In this document: piece after piece, positions 9,279 to 17,541 of the stretch
Layout: the number at the start of each line of letters is the position of its first letter
Numbering within the stretch: the first letter of the stretch is position 1
Assembly (NCBI GenBank): GCA_903822495.1
Contig: CAIJPD010000063.1
Span: 1 to 64,000, forward strand
Reading direction: 5' to 3'
DNA from: an uncultured Chloroflexota bacterium
GTDB taxonomy: Bacteria > Chloroflexota > Limnocylindria > Limnocylindrales > CSP1-4
Length of the DNA stretch: 64,000 nucleotides
Position numbers and translations under genes: made by a program
Notes under the pieces: model-generated
What the model was told of the DNA's origin: nothing
Seen by the model: the letters and a program-made list of their open reading frames with translations, nothing else
Databases searched by the model: none

Positions 9279-10334
9279 CTACCCGTCCCCGCCCCGGCTC
9301 TGGACGAAATCGAACCCGAAGCGGCCCTTGATGCACAGGTGGCCCGCCGTGACCGACGAATCGGCCGGCGAGGTCACCTTCACGATCCGGTTGTCCTGCA
9401 CGTGCAGCTCCAGCGAGCAGCCCACCCCGCAGTACGGGCAGATGGTCTCCGTCACGGACTGGGTGGCCTCGTCCCAGGTCCCCGCGGCCCGCATCTCGTG
9501 CTCGGAGCGGAACATCAGCGCCCCCGTGGGGCAGACGCCGATGCAGTTGCCGCAGTAGACGCAGGCCGAATCGGGCAGGCCGACGTTGAACTCCGTGGAG
9601 ATGCGGGCGTCGAACCCGCGCCCGGCGACCGCGATGGCGAAGGTGTTCTGCGCGTCCACCCCGCACGCCTCGACGCACTTGTAGCAGAGGACGCAGCGCG
9701 CGTAGTCGCGGATGTACAGGTTGTTGTCCAGCTTCACGGGTTGGGCCACCGTGGCGGCCAACGCGCCCGACGGCGCGTGGTGGTGGCCGGGCGCCAGGGC
9801 GTCGCGCTCCGCGGGGCCGAAGGGGGCCGACGGGGGGCCGAACCTTGCCGGGTCGGCGCCGTACCGCTCCGACCAGGCGGCCAGCGAGCCGTCCGGCCGG
9901 GCGGGCCCCGCCAGGCCAATGTCGACCGACGAACCCAGCAGTTCCAGGACGCCCTTGCGCGCCGCGCGGACCCGATCTGTCCCGGTGCCAATCTCCATCC
10001 CCGGCTCCACGGCCCGCGAGCAGGCCGGCACCAGCGTCCGGTTGCCGGTCACCTCCACGACGCACAGGCGGCAGACGTTGACCGGCGCCAGGTTCTCGGC
10101 GAAGCACAGCGTGGGGATCTCCGCGCCGGCGGCGCGGCAGGCGTCCAGCACGGTGACGCCGCCGGCGACGGTGACCGCCCGGCCGTCGATGGTCACCTCC
10201 ACGGCCGCCGGCGGGGTGACCGGCGGCGGCTCGGGAGTCCGCGTGGCCCGGGCGGGTAGCGTCGTGAAGATCGCGACGAGGTCCGGCGGCATGACGTACG
10301 GGGCCGGGCGGGGAGCGGCGTCGTGCTCGCTCAT
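9279..10334 (-). CDS. formate dehydrogenase alpha, N-terminal Fe-S half (split gene)
   Basis: 351 aa. A 2Fe-2S ferredoxin domain has Cys77, 88, 91 and 105. Two 4Fe-4S clusters have Cys214/217/220/224 and Cys258/261/264/268. A molybdopterin-oxidoreductase 4Fe-4S domain has Cys299/302/306/334, then Lys336 in LCIKGRFG, equivalent to the active-site relay Lys44 of E. coli FdhF. The protein stops nine residues after FDFVQS, exactly where a normal FdhA would run into the Mo domain; that remainder is encoded at 17909-19828. I do not see the His-Cys3 cluster motif common in NuoG-like chains. The ATG at 10334 removes a low-complexity upstream extension. It should carry electrons from the Mo site to the NuoEF-type diaphorase. 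Confidence 0.88.
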   Translation of the reverse strand: MSEHDAAPRPAPYVMPPDLVAIFTTLPARATRTPEPPPVTPPAAVEVTIDGRAVTVAGGVTVLDACRAAGAEIPTLCFAENLAPVNVCRLCVVEVTGNRTLVPACSRAVEPGMEIGTGTDRVRAARKGVLELLGSSVDIGLAGPARPDGSLAAWSERYGADPARFGPPSAPFGPAERDALAPGHHHAPSGALAATVAQPVKLDNNLYIRDYARCVLCYKCVEACGVDAQNTFAIAVAGRGFDARISTEFNVGLPDSACVYCGNCIGVCPTGALMFRSEHEMRAAGTWDEATQSVTETICPYCGVGCSLELHVQDNRIVKVTSPADSSVTAGHLCIKGRFGFDFVQSRGGDG

Positions 10335-10424
10335 CGCAGGCGGGGCCCGGCGCAGGAAGGGAGGCCGCGGGTCAGCATCCGGGCCAGTGTAGCCCCGGGG
10401 TGGACCCTCCCGGGGCATCGGGCC

Positions 10425-10430
10425 GATACT
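10425..10430 (+). promoter_or_regulatory. GATACT -10-like box, leaderless-type
   Basis: GATACT lies 7 bases before the ATG at 10438. It is a weaker match to the TANNNT boxes found elsewhere, but it has the same spacing and no Shine-Dalgarno follows. Confidence 0.3.
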
Positions 10431-10437
10431 CCCCCGT

Positions 10438-11469
10438 ATGACCGGATCCACCGCGCGCCCCGGCGGGCGGCGCCCCGACGCGCCGAGTCCTGACGGGCTG
10501 CCCGCCTCGCACCCCCGGCAGCCGGACGACCGAGCCGGCCCGGCGGTGGCCGCCGTCCTGCTGGCGCTGGTCGTGGTCGCGGTCTCGCTGGCGGCCGCCG
10601 TCACGCCCGGCCCAGTCGTCCTGCCGCCGCCGATCGACCTTGCGGTCCCCGGGACCGACCCCGTCTTCGTGGGTGCCGGCGACATCGCCTCCGGCCCGGC
10701 CGGGCCGCGGGGCGGCGACCAGGCCACCGCGCTCCTGCTCGACGCGATCGTGACGGCCAACCCGGGCCGCGTCACGGTCTTCGCGGCCGGCGACCTCGCG
10801 TACGAGAGCGGCACCGTCAGCGAGTTCGCCAGCAACTACGACCCAACCTGGGGCCGACAACGGGCGATCACGCGGCCCATCCCCGGCAACCACGAGTACC
10901 ACACGGCCGACGCGGCGGGCTACTTCGCGTATTGGGGAGCAACGGCCGGCGATCCCGCGATGGGCTTCTACGCCTACGACCTGGGCGCGTGGCGGATCTA
11001 CGCGCTCAACTCCGAGATTGCCCACGGCGCCGGCTCGACGCAGGAGCAGTGGTTGCGGGCCGACCTGGCCGCCCACCCCACGCGCTGCGCGCTCGCGTAC
11101 ACGCATCACCCCCGCTTCTCGTCCGGGACGCACGGGAGCGACCCTGGGATCAGCGCGCTCTGGCAGGCGCTGGTCGACGGCGGCGCCGAGATCATGTTGG
11201 CCGGCCACGACCATGACTACCAGCGCTTCGAGCCCCAGACGGCGGCCGGTGTCCTGGACCCCGCGCACGGCGTCCGGCAGTGGGTGGTTGGGACGGGCGG
11301 CGTCGGACACTACGAGATCGACCGGGCCATCCCCAACACGGTGTCGCACGACGACCAGACCTACGGGGTGCTGCGGCTCACCCTCCACCCGACCGGCTAC
11401 GACTTCGCCTTCGTGCCCGTGGCCGGCCGCCCTTTCCGTGATTCAGGCGAGGGCCTCGCCTGCCACTGA
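10438..11469 (+). CDS. exported metallophosphoesterase (purple acid phosphatase-like)
   Basis: 343 aa. After a Pro/Arg-rich start there is one hydrophobic segment at about residues 34-56 (VAAVLLALVVVAVSLAAAV), a signal anchor or signal peptide. The calcineurin-like metal-binding blocks follow in order: GAGDIAS, AAGDLAYESG, PGNHEY, YTHHPRFSS and LAGHDHDYQRF. This order is that of the tartrate-resistant/purple acid phosphatase branch of metallophosphoesterases, acting on phosphomonoesters outside the membrane. It is transcribed against the surrounding minus-strand formate dehydrogenase genes, so it is probably not part of that system. Substrate unknown. Confidence 0.82.
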   Translation: MTGSTARPGGRRPDAPSPDGLPASHPRQPDDRAGPAVAAVLLALVVVAVSLAAAVTPGPVVLPPPIDLAVPGTDPVFVGAGDIASGPAGPRGGDQATALLLDAIVTANPGRVTVFAAGDLAYESGTVSEFASNYDPTWGRQRAITRPIPGNHEYHTADAAGYFAYWGATAGDPAMGFYAYDLGAWRIYALNSEIAHGAGSTQEQWLRADLAAHPTRCALAYTHHPRFSSGTHGSDPGISALWQALVDGGAEIMLAGHDHDYQRFEPQTAAGVLDPAHGVRQWVVGTGGVGHYEIDRAIPNTVSHDDQTYGVLRLTLHPTGYDFAFVPVAGRPFRDSGEGLACH

Positions 11470-11484
11470 GGCGAGGGCGGCGGC

Positions 11485-11739
11485 CTAGCGGGCGCCGGTC
11501 AGGAGTCGGCGGAGCCGTCCGGGCCGCGCCGCGGCAACGTCCGCTCGAACCAGGGTCAGCGCGCGCATCGGGCAGCAATCCATCGCGCGCTGGATCTCGT
11601 GCATGCGCCCCCCATCGAGCGGCCCCTCCGGCAGGATGGGGTAGCGCCACTCGTCCAGGCCGATGATGTCGGGCACGAAGTCGCCGCACAGGCCGTAGCC
11701 GTCGCACTTGATCCAGTCGACCTTGAGGCGAGCCTCCAT
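11485..11739 (-). CDS. 3Fe-4S-type ferredoxin
   Basis: 84 aa. Cys12 and Cys18 (C-x5-C), and Cys55/Cys56 followed by Pro, match small [3Fe-4S] or Asp-ligated [4Fe-4S] ferredoxins that serve P450s and oxidoreductases; the middle Cys of a classic 4Fe-4S motif is missing. The ATG overlaps the stop of the NuoF-like gene by one base (TGATG), so the two are translationally coupled and likely partners. It is a candidate electron donor or acceptor for the adjacent flavoprotein. Confidence 0.82.
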   Translation of the reverse strand: MEARLKVDWIKCDGYGLCGDFVPDIIGLDEWRYPILPEGPLDGGRMHEIQRAMDCCPMRALTLVRADVAAARPGRLRRLLTGAR

Positions 11740-13040
11740 CAGGCCACCTCCATCCGGCGGCTGGTCGACGCCGCCGATGGGCCCGAAGTGGCCGCGTGCA
11801 GGCCTGCTGAGGCCGATGTCTCCCGGCAGCGCCCCGATCGGACGTGGTGGTCCAGGTCCTCCTCGAACACGCGCAGTGCCGAGGCCATGAGCGCCACCGC
11901 GCCGTCCGGGTGGTGGCAGGCACCCCGCCCGGCGACGATCTGCGTCCAGCGGACGATCCCGTCCATGTCGTCGGGCTTGGAACGCCCATCGGCGACACGA
12001 CGAGTCGCGTCGGCCAGGGCGCGCAGGCCGAAGACGCACGGCCCGCACTGGCCGGCGCTCTCCCTCGCCATGAACGACATGATCCGCGCGGTGGCATCCA
12101 CCCCGCAGGTGCGGGCCGGCAGGAGCCCCACCATCCCGCATCCAAAGGTGAGGCCCTTCTCGCGCATCGCCGCCGGATCGAGCGGCAGGCTCCAGACATC
12201 GGCGGCCGGGGCCCAGGTCCCGAAGTAGCCGCCCAGCAACACGGCCAACGTGCCCGCCGGCGAGGCGCCCGCGCCCGCCGCTACCTCGCCGAGCGGGGTC
12301 CCAAGCTCGATCTCCAGGACCTCGGCTGGTCGCCCCGTGCCGCTCAGCGTGATGAGCGCCGTCCCGCGTGCCGCGCCGCGCCCCGCCTCGCGGTACCAGC
12401 CGGCCCCAAAGCGCGCGATGAGCGCCGCGTGCGCCAGGCTCTCGACGTTCTGGACGAGCGTCGGTCGGCCGTTGACGCCGCGCTCCGACATCCGCGGGGG
12501 CGACGTGGTGGGCCGCGGGTCGCCCGAATTGACGAAGTGGACGGCGCCGCTGGCCTCGCCCGCCACGTATCCGATCGGTGCCTCGATCATGCGGATCCGT
12601 TGTCGGACCCCCGGCCGGCGCTGCTCGATGGCCACGCCGAGCGCGGCAACCGCCGCCTCGTGCTCCCGGCCCACGTAGAACACGATGTCGTTGGCGCCCA
12701 CGGCGTCGGCCGCCAGCACGGCGCCGTCGATGACCAGGTGCGGGCGCGCGGCCATCAGGACACGATCCTTCAGGCTGGCGGGCTCGCCTTCGGCCCCGTT
12801 GGCCAGGATCACAGCGTGACCGCGCGCTCGCTCGGCCATCGCGCGCCACTTGCGGCCGACCGGGAAGCCGGCTCCGCCGCGGCCCAGAAGCCCCGACGCG
12901 TCCAGCTCGCTCATCGTCCGCTGGGCATCGCGCGCGGTGGGCAGTGGGCCCAGCCGGGCGAGGTGGTCCGCCAGCGGCTCCGGTCCTTCGAGCGATGGAC
13001 CGGCGAGCAGCCGACGGGCGTCGGGAGTGGTGTTCAGCAT
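11739..13040 (-). CDS. NuoF-like flavoprotein with SLBB and Fe-S region
   Basis: 433 aa. GLLGRGGAGFPVGRKW and ANGAEGEPASLKDR match the FMN/NAD(H)-binding core of NuoF. The C-terminal Fe-S region reads ESAGQCGPC, then a Cys in RGACHHPDG; true NuoF has ESCGxCxxC, so the first of four 4Fe-4S ligands is Ala. This is therefore a divergent NuoF paralogue that may hold an incomplete or no cluster. It is coupled to the ferredoxin downstream (TGATG). Such pairs could pass electrons between NAD(P)H and ferredoxin. It shares a strand with the formate dehydrogenase genes. The start is the ATG at 13040, with GGAG 7 bases upstream. Confidence 0.8.
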   Translation of the reverse strand: MLNTTPDARRLLAGPSLEGPEPLADHLARLGPLPTARDAQRTMSELDASGLLGRGGAGFPVGRKWRAMAERARGHAVILANGAEGEPASLKDRVLMAARPHLVIDGAVLAADAVGANDIVFYVGREHEAAVAALGVAIEQRRPGVRQRIRMIEAPIGYVAGEASGAVHFVNSGDPRPTTSPPRMSERGVNGRPTLVQNVESLAHAALIARFGAGWYREAGRGAARGTALITLSGTGRPAEVLEIELGTPLGEVAAGAGASPAGTLAVLLGGYFGTWAPAADVWSLPLDPAAMREKGLTFGCGMVGLLPARTCGVDATARIMSFMARESAGQCGPCVFGLRALADATRRVADGRSKPDDMDGIVRWTQIVAGRGACHHPDGAVALMASALRVFEEDLDHHVRSGRCRETSASAGLHAATSGPSAASTSRRMEVA

Positions 13041-13298
13041 GCGGGGCTCCGCCTGGCGTCCGGGTGTCCGCGATGGGTGAGGACGGCAGCCGCGACCCGT
13101 CCGGGTCGGTCACGACTCGCGCAACGTTGTCACCCCTTCGAGGCGGCGACAACGGGAAAGGTTTCGTCGGCGTGGCCGTACGAATGGCCCACCGGCAGGG
13201 TCCCGGGCTCGCCTGACTCGCGGCGACTCGCGTTCAGCCGTGCAGCCGTGCCGTCCGGATGATCGTGCGCAGCTTCACCCCGCGGACCGCGCGCCGGC

Positions 13299-15239
13299 CT
13301 ACGCCTCGAGCGGGAGCCCCGCCCGGAGCCCGGATTCGAGCGCGCTCGACGCCGTCTGGCCAAGGCCGCAGATCGAGGCGTCGCGCATCACCTGGCCCAG
13401 TTCGTGCAAGATCGCCAGCTCCTCGTCGCGCGGGCGACCCGGCAAGCCCGCCGCGAGGCGCGCCAGCAGCTCCTCCTGCCGGACCGTGCCGACCCGGCAG
13501 GGCACGCACTGGCCACACGACTCGTCCCGGAAGAACTGCGCGATGCGCCGCATCGTGCCGGGCAGGTCGGCGGTCTCGTCGAAGACCATGACCACGCCGG
13601 ACCCCAGGCCGGCGCCGATGGCGCGCGTGCCTTCGAAGGTCATCGGGGTGTCCAGCCGGTCCGGTCCCACGAAGGACCCGGCCGCGCCCCCCAGGAGGAT
13701 GGTCCGGATGGCTCGGCCGCCGGCCACGCCGCCGGCCAGGTCGATCAGCTGACGGAGGGTGGCGCCGAATGGGACCTCGTAGACGCCCGGACGCGCGACC
13801 GACCCCGACAGGCAGAAGAGCTTGGTGCCCGATGAGCCGTCGGTGCCGGTGGCGGCGTAGCGCGCGCCGCCGCCGTGCGGGGTGATATCCGTTCCGTCGC
13901 CGGCCAGCGCAAGGAGCACGTTGGCCATGGTCTCGACGTTGTTGATCGCGGTCGGCCGACCGAACAGCCCGGCCTCGACCGGGTACGGAGGCTTGTTGCG
14001 CGGCTCGCCCCGCTTGCCCTCGATCGATTCGAACAGGGCGGTCTCCTCGCCGCAGACATACGCGCCGGCACCACGCCGGAGCTCGATGTCGAAGTCCAGG
14101 CCCGACAACAGGACGTCTCGGCCAAGGAGTCCGGCGGCACGGGCGGCGCCGATGGCATTGACCAGGCGTGCCTCGGCGAGCGGGTACTCGCCGCGCAGGT
14201 AGAGGTAGCCGCGGTTCGCGCCGACGGCGAATGCGGCGACGGTCATCGCCTCGACGATCGCGAAGGGGTCCTCCTCCAGCAGGACGCGGTCCTTGAAGGT
14301 GCCGGGCTCCGACTCGTCGGCGTTGCACACGACGTAGGCGGGCCCCGGCCTGGCGGCCACGGCGGTGCGGACCGCGGCCCACTTCCGGCCGGTGGGGAAT
14401 GCGGCGCCGCCCCGACCAACGAGCCGGGCGGTGGCGATCTCGGCGATCGTCGCCTCCGGGCCGAGGGCGACGGCGTTGGCCAGGGCCCGGTAGCCGCCGT
14501 GGGCGCGGTAGCTCACCAGCGAGGACGGATCCGCGACGCCGACGCGGGCCAGCAGGCGCAGGCCCTGGGCGCCGACCTGGGGGACGGAGCGACGCAGTTC
14601 GGCGAGCCGCCCCGGCGTGGGGATGGTCAAGGGCGGAGCCGGGTCGGGGGCCGGGCCCACGGCGCGCTCCAGCCGCGCGCGGAGGCCGGCGGCATCGAGG
14701 CCGGTCTCGGACGTCCGCACGGGCTCGTCGCCCGCGACGGTGATGAGGGCGGCAGGGCCGCGCTCGCACTGGCCCAGGCACGGGCTGCGGAGCCACGTCG
14801 CCTGGCCACCCAGGCGCGCGACCGGCTCGCCTTCGGGACCCAGCGCGCGGCCCAGGTCGGCGCACAGGCGTTCCGCGCCGGCAAGGCGGCACGCGATGTC
14901 GTCGCAGACATGGGCGACGATGGGTGGCCGCGGCGTGGTGGCGAGCAGCGTGTAGAACGTCGCGACGCCGTACGCCTCGGCCGGCGGCACGGTCAGGCGG
15001 CGGCACGCCTCGTTGAGGGCCGGCGCGCTGATGTGCCCGATCCGGTCCTGGATCGAGTGGAGGACGGGGAGGAGGAGGGTCCGTCGCTCCCGGGCCGCGT
15101 GCCCGCCGCGCGCCGCCCGACCATCCGCCGCTTCCACGCTGGTGCCGCCGGCCCACCCGTCCGGTGCCGGGCCGAGGACCGCGTCCACGGCGGCGCGCTC
15201 GGCGGGGGTGGCGAGTGGCCCGATGACGTGGAGATCCAT
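13299..15239 (-). CDS. NuoE-NuoF fusion, diaphorase subunit of formate dehydrogenase
   Basis: 646 aa. Residues 1-170 are a NuoE-like thioredoxin fold with 2Fe-2S ligands Cys112, Cys117, Cys154 and Cys158. The rest is NuoF: GRGGAAFPTGRKW, NADESEPGTFKDR, GAGAYVCGEETALF (FMN/NADH site) and the 4Fe-4S motif ESCGQCVPCR with a final Cys in ASICGLG. Fusion of these two chains is known in NAD-linked formate dehydrogenases and hydrogenases. It should reduce NAD+ with electrons from the Fe-S chain at 9279-10334. The ATG at 15239 follows a -10-like TACACT by 7 bases. All cluster ligands are intact, in contrast to the second NuoF-like protein. Confidence 0.88.
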   Translation of the reverse strand: MDLHVIGPLATPAERAAVDAVLGPAPDGWAGGTSVEAADGRAARGGHAARERRTLLLPVLHSIQDRIGHISAPALNEACRRLTVPPAEAYGVATFYTLLATTPRPPIVAHVCDDIACRLAGAERLCADLGRALGPEGEPVARLGGQATWLRSPCLGQCERGPAALITVAGDEPVRTSETGLDAAGLRARLERAVGPAPDPAPPLTIPTPGRLAELRRSVPQVGAQGLRLLARVGVADPSSLVSYRAHGGYRALANAVALGPEATIAEIATARLVGRGGAAFPTGRKWAAVRTAVAARPGPAYVVCNADESEPGTFKDRVLLEEDPFAIVEAMTVAAFAVGANRGYLYLRGEYPLAEARLVNAIGAARAAGLLGRDVLLSGLDFDIELRRGAGAYVCGEETALFESIEGKRGEPRNKPPYPVEAGLFGRPTAINNVETMANVLLALAGDGTDITPHGGGARYAATGTDGSSGTKLFCLSGSVARPGVYEVPFGATLRQLIDLAGGVAGGRAIRTILLGGAAGSFVGPDRLDTPMTFEGTRAIGAGLGSGVVMVFDETADLPGTMRRIAQFFRDESCGQCVPCRVGTVRQEELLARLAAGLPGRPRDEELAILHELGQVMRDASICGLGQTASSALESGLRAGLPLEA

Positions 15240-15246
15240 CGCACGG

Positions 15247-15252
15247 AGTGTA
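15247..15252 (-). promoter_or_regulatory. TACACT -10 box, leaderless-type
   Basis: On the minus strand TACACT lies 7 bases before the ATG at 15239. The same hexamer appears upstream of fdhA and of the DUF262 gene. Confidence 0.45.
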
Positions 15253-15348
15253 GTGCGGCTGGTCCGCGATGAACCGGGTTGGCGACCCTGGATCCTGCCG
15301 CCCACCCATGAGATGCGGCGCGGGGTCTCCCAGCGCCCGAGCCCGCGA

Positions 15349-16446
15349 CTACGCCGTTGGGTTGACCGGGACCAGCTCCGGGTTCTCCGCCTGGAACGCT
15401 CGCGTCAGGATGGAGACCCGGCGCTCCAGGTTGGCCTTCTCGTTGGTGCCCTGCTGAAGCAGCAGCGAGTACTCGTGGAGACCCGCATCCTGCTCCTCCT
15501 CCGGCCGCTCCAGCGCCTCGATGCGCTCGCGGTTGAAGGTCCGCAGGAATGTCGCGATGCGACCCGCGAGCCGGCCATCCGGGTAGAGCCGGGCCATGCC
15601 CGCGACGAAGAGGTAGAAGACCGGCGGGTTGGGCAGCGTGTGGAGCAGCGCGTCCTGGCGGTCGAAGATCCGCTCCATGATCGCCAGGTTCTTCTCCACG
15701 GCGGCCTTGAGCTGCTCGCGGCGCGCCGGGTCCACCTTGCGGTTGGCGCGGATGAACTCGTCGAGCGTCCGGCTCTTGAGATCCGGGATCGTCCAGTCCC
15801 CGTCCAGCCGCAGGTCCTCGATGTAGAGCATCTTGGCGGCCAGGTCGAAGTGGTGGTAGCGCGAGTTGGTGAACTTCAGTCGTTCCGTGAAGAACGGCCG
15901 GACGCCGATCTCGCGGACCACGACGGCCATCTCGCCGCCCATCGCGTTGCGCTTCTCCGCCGCGTTGAGCGGCTCGCCGTTGTTGAGGCGGGAGAAGAGG
16001 TCTTCGATGTCTTCCTCTCGGGCGTTCTGGATCAGCACCACGGCCAGGAACGTGGTCTTGAGGACCTCCTGCCAGATTGGGTCCATGTCCTTGAGGTACA
16101 TGCCCGGCCCCGGCGTCACCGCGTCGGGCGGGAGCTCGGGGTAGTTGTTGGCCTCGATCCTGAAGTCGGAGGCCAGCGGGAACTCGTTCTTGAGGAAGCG
16201 CCAGATCGTGGTCAGGCGCTGCTTGCCGTCAACCACCGCGTAGACCTTCGTCTCCTCGATGCCCCGCAGGTCATGGAGATAGATCTTGGGCACGTCGTAG
16301 CCGTTGAGCAGCGAGTCGATGAACAGCTGCTGCTTCTCCAGCGACCACACCGATGATTCGCGCTGGTAGGGCGGCTTCTCCTGGATGGCGCTTCGCCACA
16401 GGTAGGCCTTCATCACCGTGAAATCGTGGGCAGGAACGCAGCGCAT
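15349..16446 (-). CDS. DUF262 (GmrSD N-terminal-like) protein
   Basis: 365 aa from the ATG at 16446; an alternative ATG is at 16413. KPPYQRESSVWSLEKQQLFI and VVDGKQRLTTIWRFL are the signature motifs of DUF262, a ParB/Srx-like nucleotide-binding fold. RRLNNGEPLNAAEKRNAMGG-type residues follow. DUF262 occurs in type IV restriction enzymes of the GmrSD kind and in stand-alone proteins of unknown role. There is no DUF1524 nuclease domain here and no partner gene, so nuclease activity cannot be claimed. It lies next to a toxin-antitoxin pair inside the formate dehydrogenase region, suggesting a small defence-type insertion. Confidence 0.8.
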   Translation of the reverse strand: MRCVPAHDFTVMKAYLWRSAIQEKPPYQRESSVWSLEKQQLFIDSLLNGYDVPKIYLHDLRGIEETKVYAVVDGKQRLTTIWRFLKNEFPLASDFRIEANNYPELPPDAVTPGPGMYLKDMDPIWQEVLKTTFLAVVLIQNAREEDIEDLFSRLNNGEPLNAAEKRNAMGGEMAVVVREIGVRPFFTERLKFTNSRYHHFDLAAKMLYIEDLRLDGDWTIPDLKSRTLDEFIRANRKVDPARREQLKAAVEKNLAIMERIFDRQDALLHTLPNPPVFYLFVAGMARLYPDGRLAGRIATFLRTFNRERIEALERPEEEQDAGLHEYSLLLQQGTNEKANLERRVSILTRAFQAENPELVPVNPTA

Positions 16447-16534
16447 CAGGTCACCGAAGCAGTGGTTGGGTGGGCACGTTGGGCGGTCCGGGCCCGACGG
16501 GCGCAGGGACCCCGCGTCCTCCGGGCAGGCCAAA

Positions 16535-16540
16535 AGTGTA
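16535..16540 (-). promoter_or_regulatory. TACACT -10-like box upstream of DUF262 gene
   Basis: TACACT on the minus strand, about 90 bases before the DUF262 ATG, which would give a leader of roughly 80 bases. It is the same hexamer as before the NuoEF and fdhA genes. No -35 was recognised. Confidence 0.3.
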
Positions 16541-16618
16541 GCGGGGCCGAGGGCTGCCGAAGGCGGCTTCGGGCGGCGGCCGGAGCCGGCCGCCGCCCCA
16601 GCGGGCCGGTCGACCAAT

Positions 16619-16636
16619 TGTGCTACCATGTGCTAC
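16619..16636 (+). promoter_or_regulatory. toxin-antitoxin promoter/operator
   Basis: The 8-base sequence TGTGCTAC is repeated at 16619-16626 and 16629-16636, immediately before the antitoxin ATG at 16637. The -10-like TACCAT (16624-16629) lies within the first repeat and spans to the second, 7 bases before the ATG. Antitoxins of this class usually repress their own operon, so these repeats are plausible operator half-sites on a leaderless promoter. Confidence 0.45.
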
Positions 16637-16942
16637 ATGAGCGAGAACGGGGACAGGCCGGCACGGGTGGGCGTGCGGGAGCTGCGCCAGAACCTCAGCG
16701 TCTACCTGGACCGCGTCAAGGCCGGCGAGACGCTGGTGGTCACCGAGCACGGAGAGCCGGTGGCCCGCCTTGCCCCAACGGCGCCGCTCTCTCGCTACGA
16801 GCAGCTCATCGCGGACGGCACCATCGCCCCGGCCACGGAGGACCACCGACTGCTCACCCCGCCTCCTCCGCGCGACCCCGGCGACACCGGGCCGACGCTC
16901 ACTGAGATCCTGCTGCAGATGCGCGATGAGGAGGAGTACTGA
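16637..16942 (+). CDS. Phd/YefM-type antitoxin
   Basis: 101 aa. VGVRELRQNLSVYLDRVKAGETLVV is the DNA-binding and dimerisation half of the Phd/YefM fold, followed by TEHGEPVARLAP. The C-terminal half is acidic and Pro-rich, as expected for a toxin-neutralising tail that is disordered when free. I prefer the ATG at 16637, which follows the -10 box by 7 bases; an in-frame ATG at 16628 is also possible. The toxin GTG follows one base after the stop, the normal order for such pairs. Confidence 0.88.
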   Translation: MSENGDRPARVGVRELRQNLSVYLDRVKAGETLVVTEHGEPVARLAPTAPLSRYEQLIADGTIAPATEDHRLLTPPPPRDPGDTGPTLTEILLQMRDEEEY

Positions 16943-16943
16943 C

Positions 16944-17330
16944 GTGGTCGCCTACGCCGACGCGTCGGCCATCGTCAAGCTCATCCTCGACGAGGCAGGA
17001 TCGGCCGCGATGTATCGGTGGTACGTCGAGCTCGAGCGGGTCGCGACCAGTCGCGTCGGGGTCGTCGAGACCGTGCGTGCCGCCATGCGACGACCCCACG
17101 ACGAGGCCCGCCGTGCCCGGGTCCTCGGCGGCCTGGAGGTGATCGACCTGAGCCGGCCCATCGCACGGCGCGCGGAAACGGTGGGGCAGGCGACCCTGCG
17201 GACCCTCGATGCCATTCATCTCGCTTCGGCGCTCGCGCTTGGCCTGGACCTGGAGGCGTTCGTCACGTACGACGACCGCCTCGCCGCCGCCGCGCGCCAG
17301 CTGGGGCTGCCGGTGGTTCGGCCGGCCTAG
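16944..17330 (+). CDS. vapC: PIN-domain toxin (VapC family)
   Basis: 128 aa from the GTG at 16944. The PIN-domain acidic residues are visible: Asp in YADASAIVK, Glu in GVVETVRA, Asp in TLDAIHLASAL and Asp in TYDDRL. VapC toxins are Mg-dependent ribonucleases that cut tRNA or rRNA and are held inactive by the cognate antitoxin. A Phd-type antitoxin with a PIN toxin is a common combination. The end of this gene overlaps the end of a small minus-strand open frame at 17327. Confidence 0.9.
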   Translation: MVAYADASAIVKLILDEAGSAAMYRWYVELERVATSRVGVVETVRAAMRRPHDEARRARVLGGLEVIDLSRPIARRAETVGQATLRTLDAIHLASALALGLDLEAFVTYDDRLAAAARQLGLPVVRPA

Positions 17331-17509
17331 CCGCCCTGGGCGTCGCCCAGCAGCCGCTGGATCAGGAAGAGCGTGATCGGCAGCAGGAGCGCCGAGACGA
17401 AACCCCGCAGGGTCCCGGTCGACCATGGCCAGGTGGGCAGCTTCGCAATGATGTCGCGCTCCCGCCAGAGCGCCGCGATGGACTTGCCCAGGGTCTCCAC
17501 CCGGCCCAC
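17327..17509 (-). pseudogene. C-terminal fragment of a membrane protein (possible remnant)
   Basis: A 60-codon frame from a GTG encodes LPTWPWSTGTLRGFVSALLL and a single membrane helix ending near its stop. It looks like the tail of a larger integral membrane protein. The upstream frame at 17542-17841 looks like such a protein's first half but is in another frame, and an in-frame TGA separates them. I read the pair as a decayed or internally deleted gene. A real 60-aa membrane peptide remains possible. Confidence 0.35.
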
Positions 17510-17541
17510 GGTCCGGGCGCACCGTGGTCATCGCGGCCAAT

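Noticed and set aside
9138-10259. 373-codon plus-strand frame opposite the Fe-S subunit
   Set aside because: Cys-cluster motifs are on the minus strand; this frame is an Arg/Gly/Ala-rich shadow.
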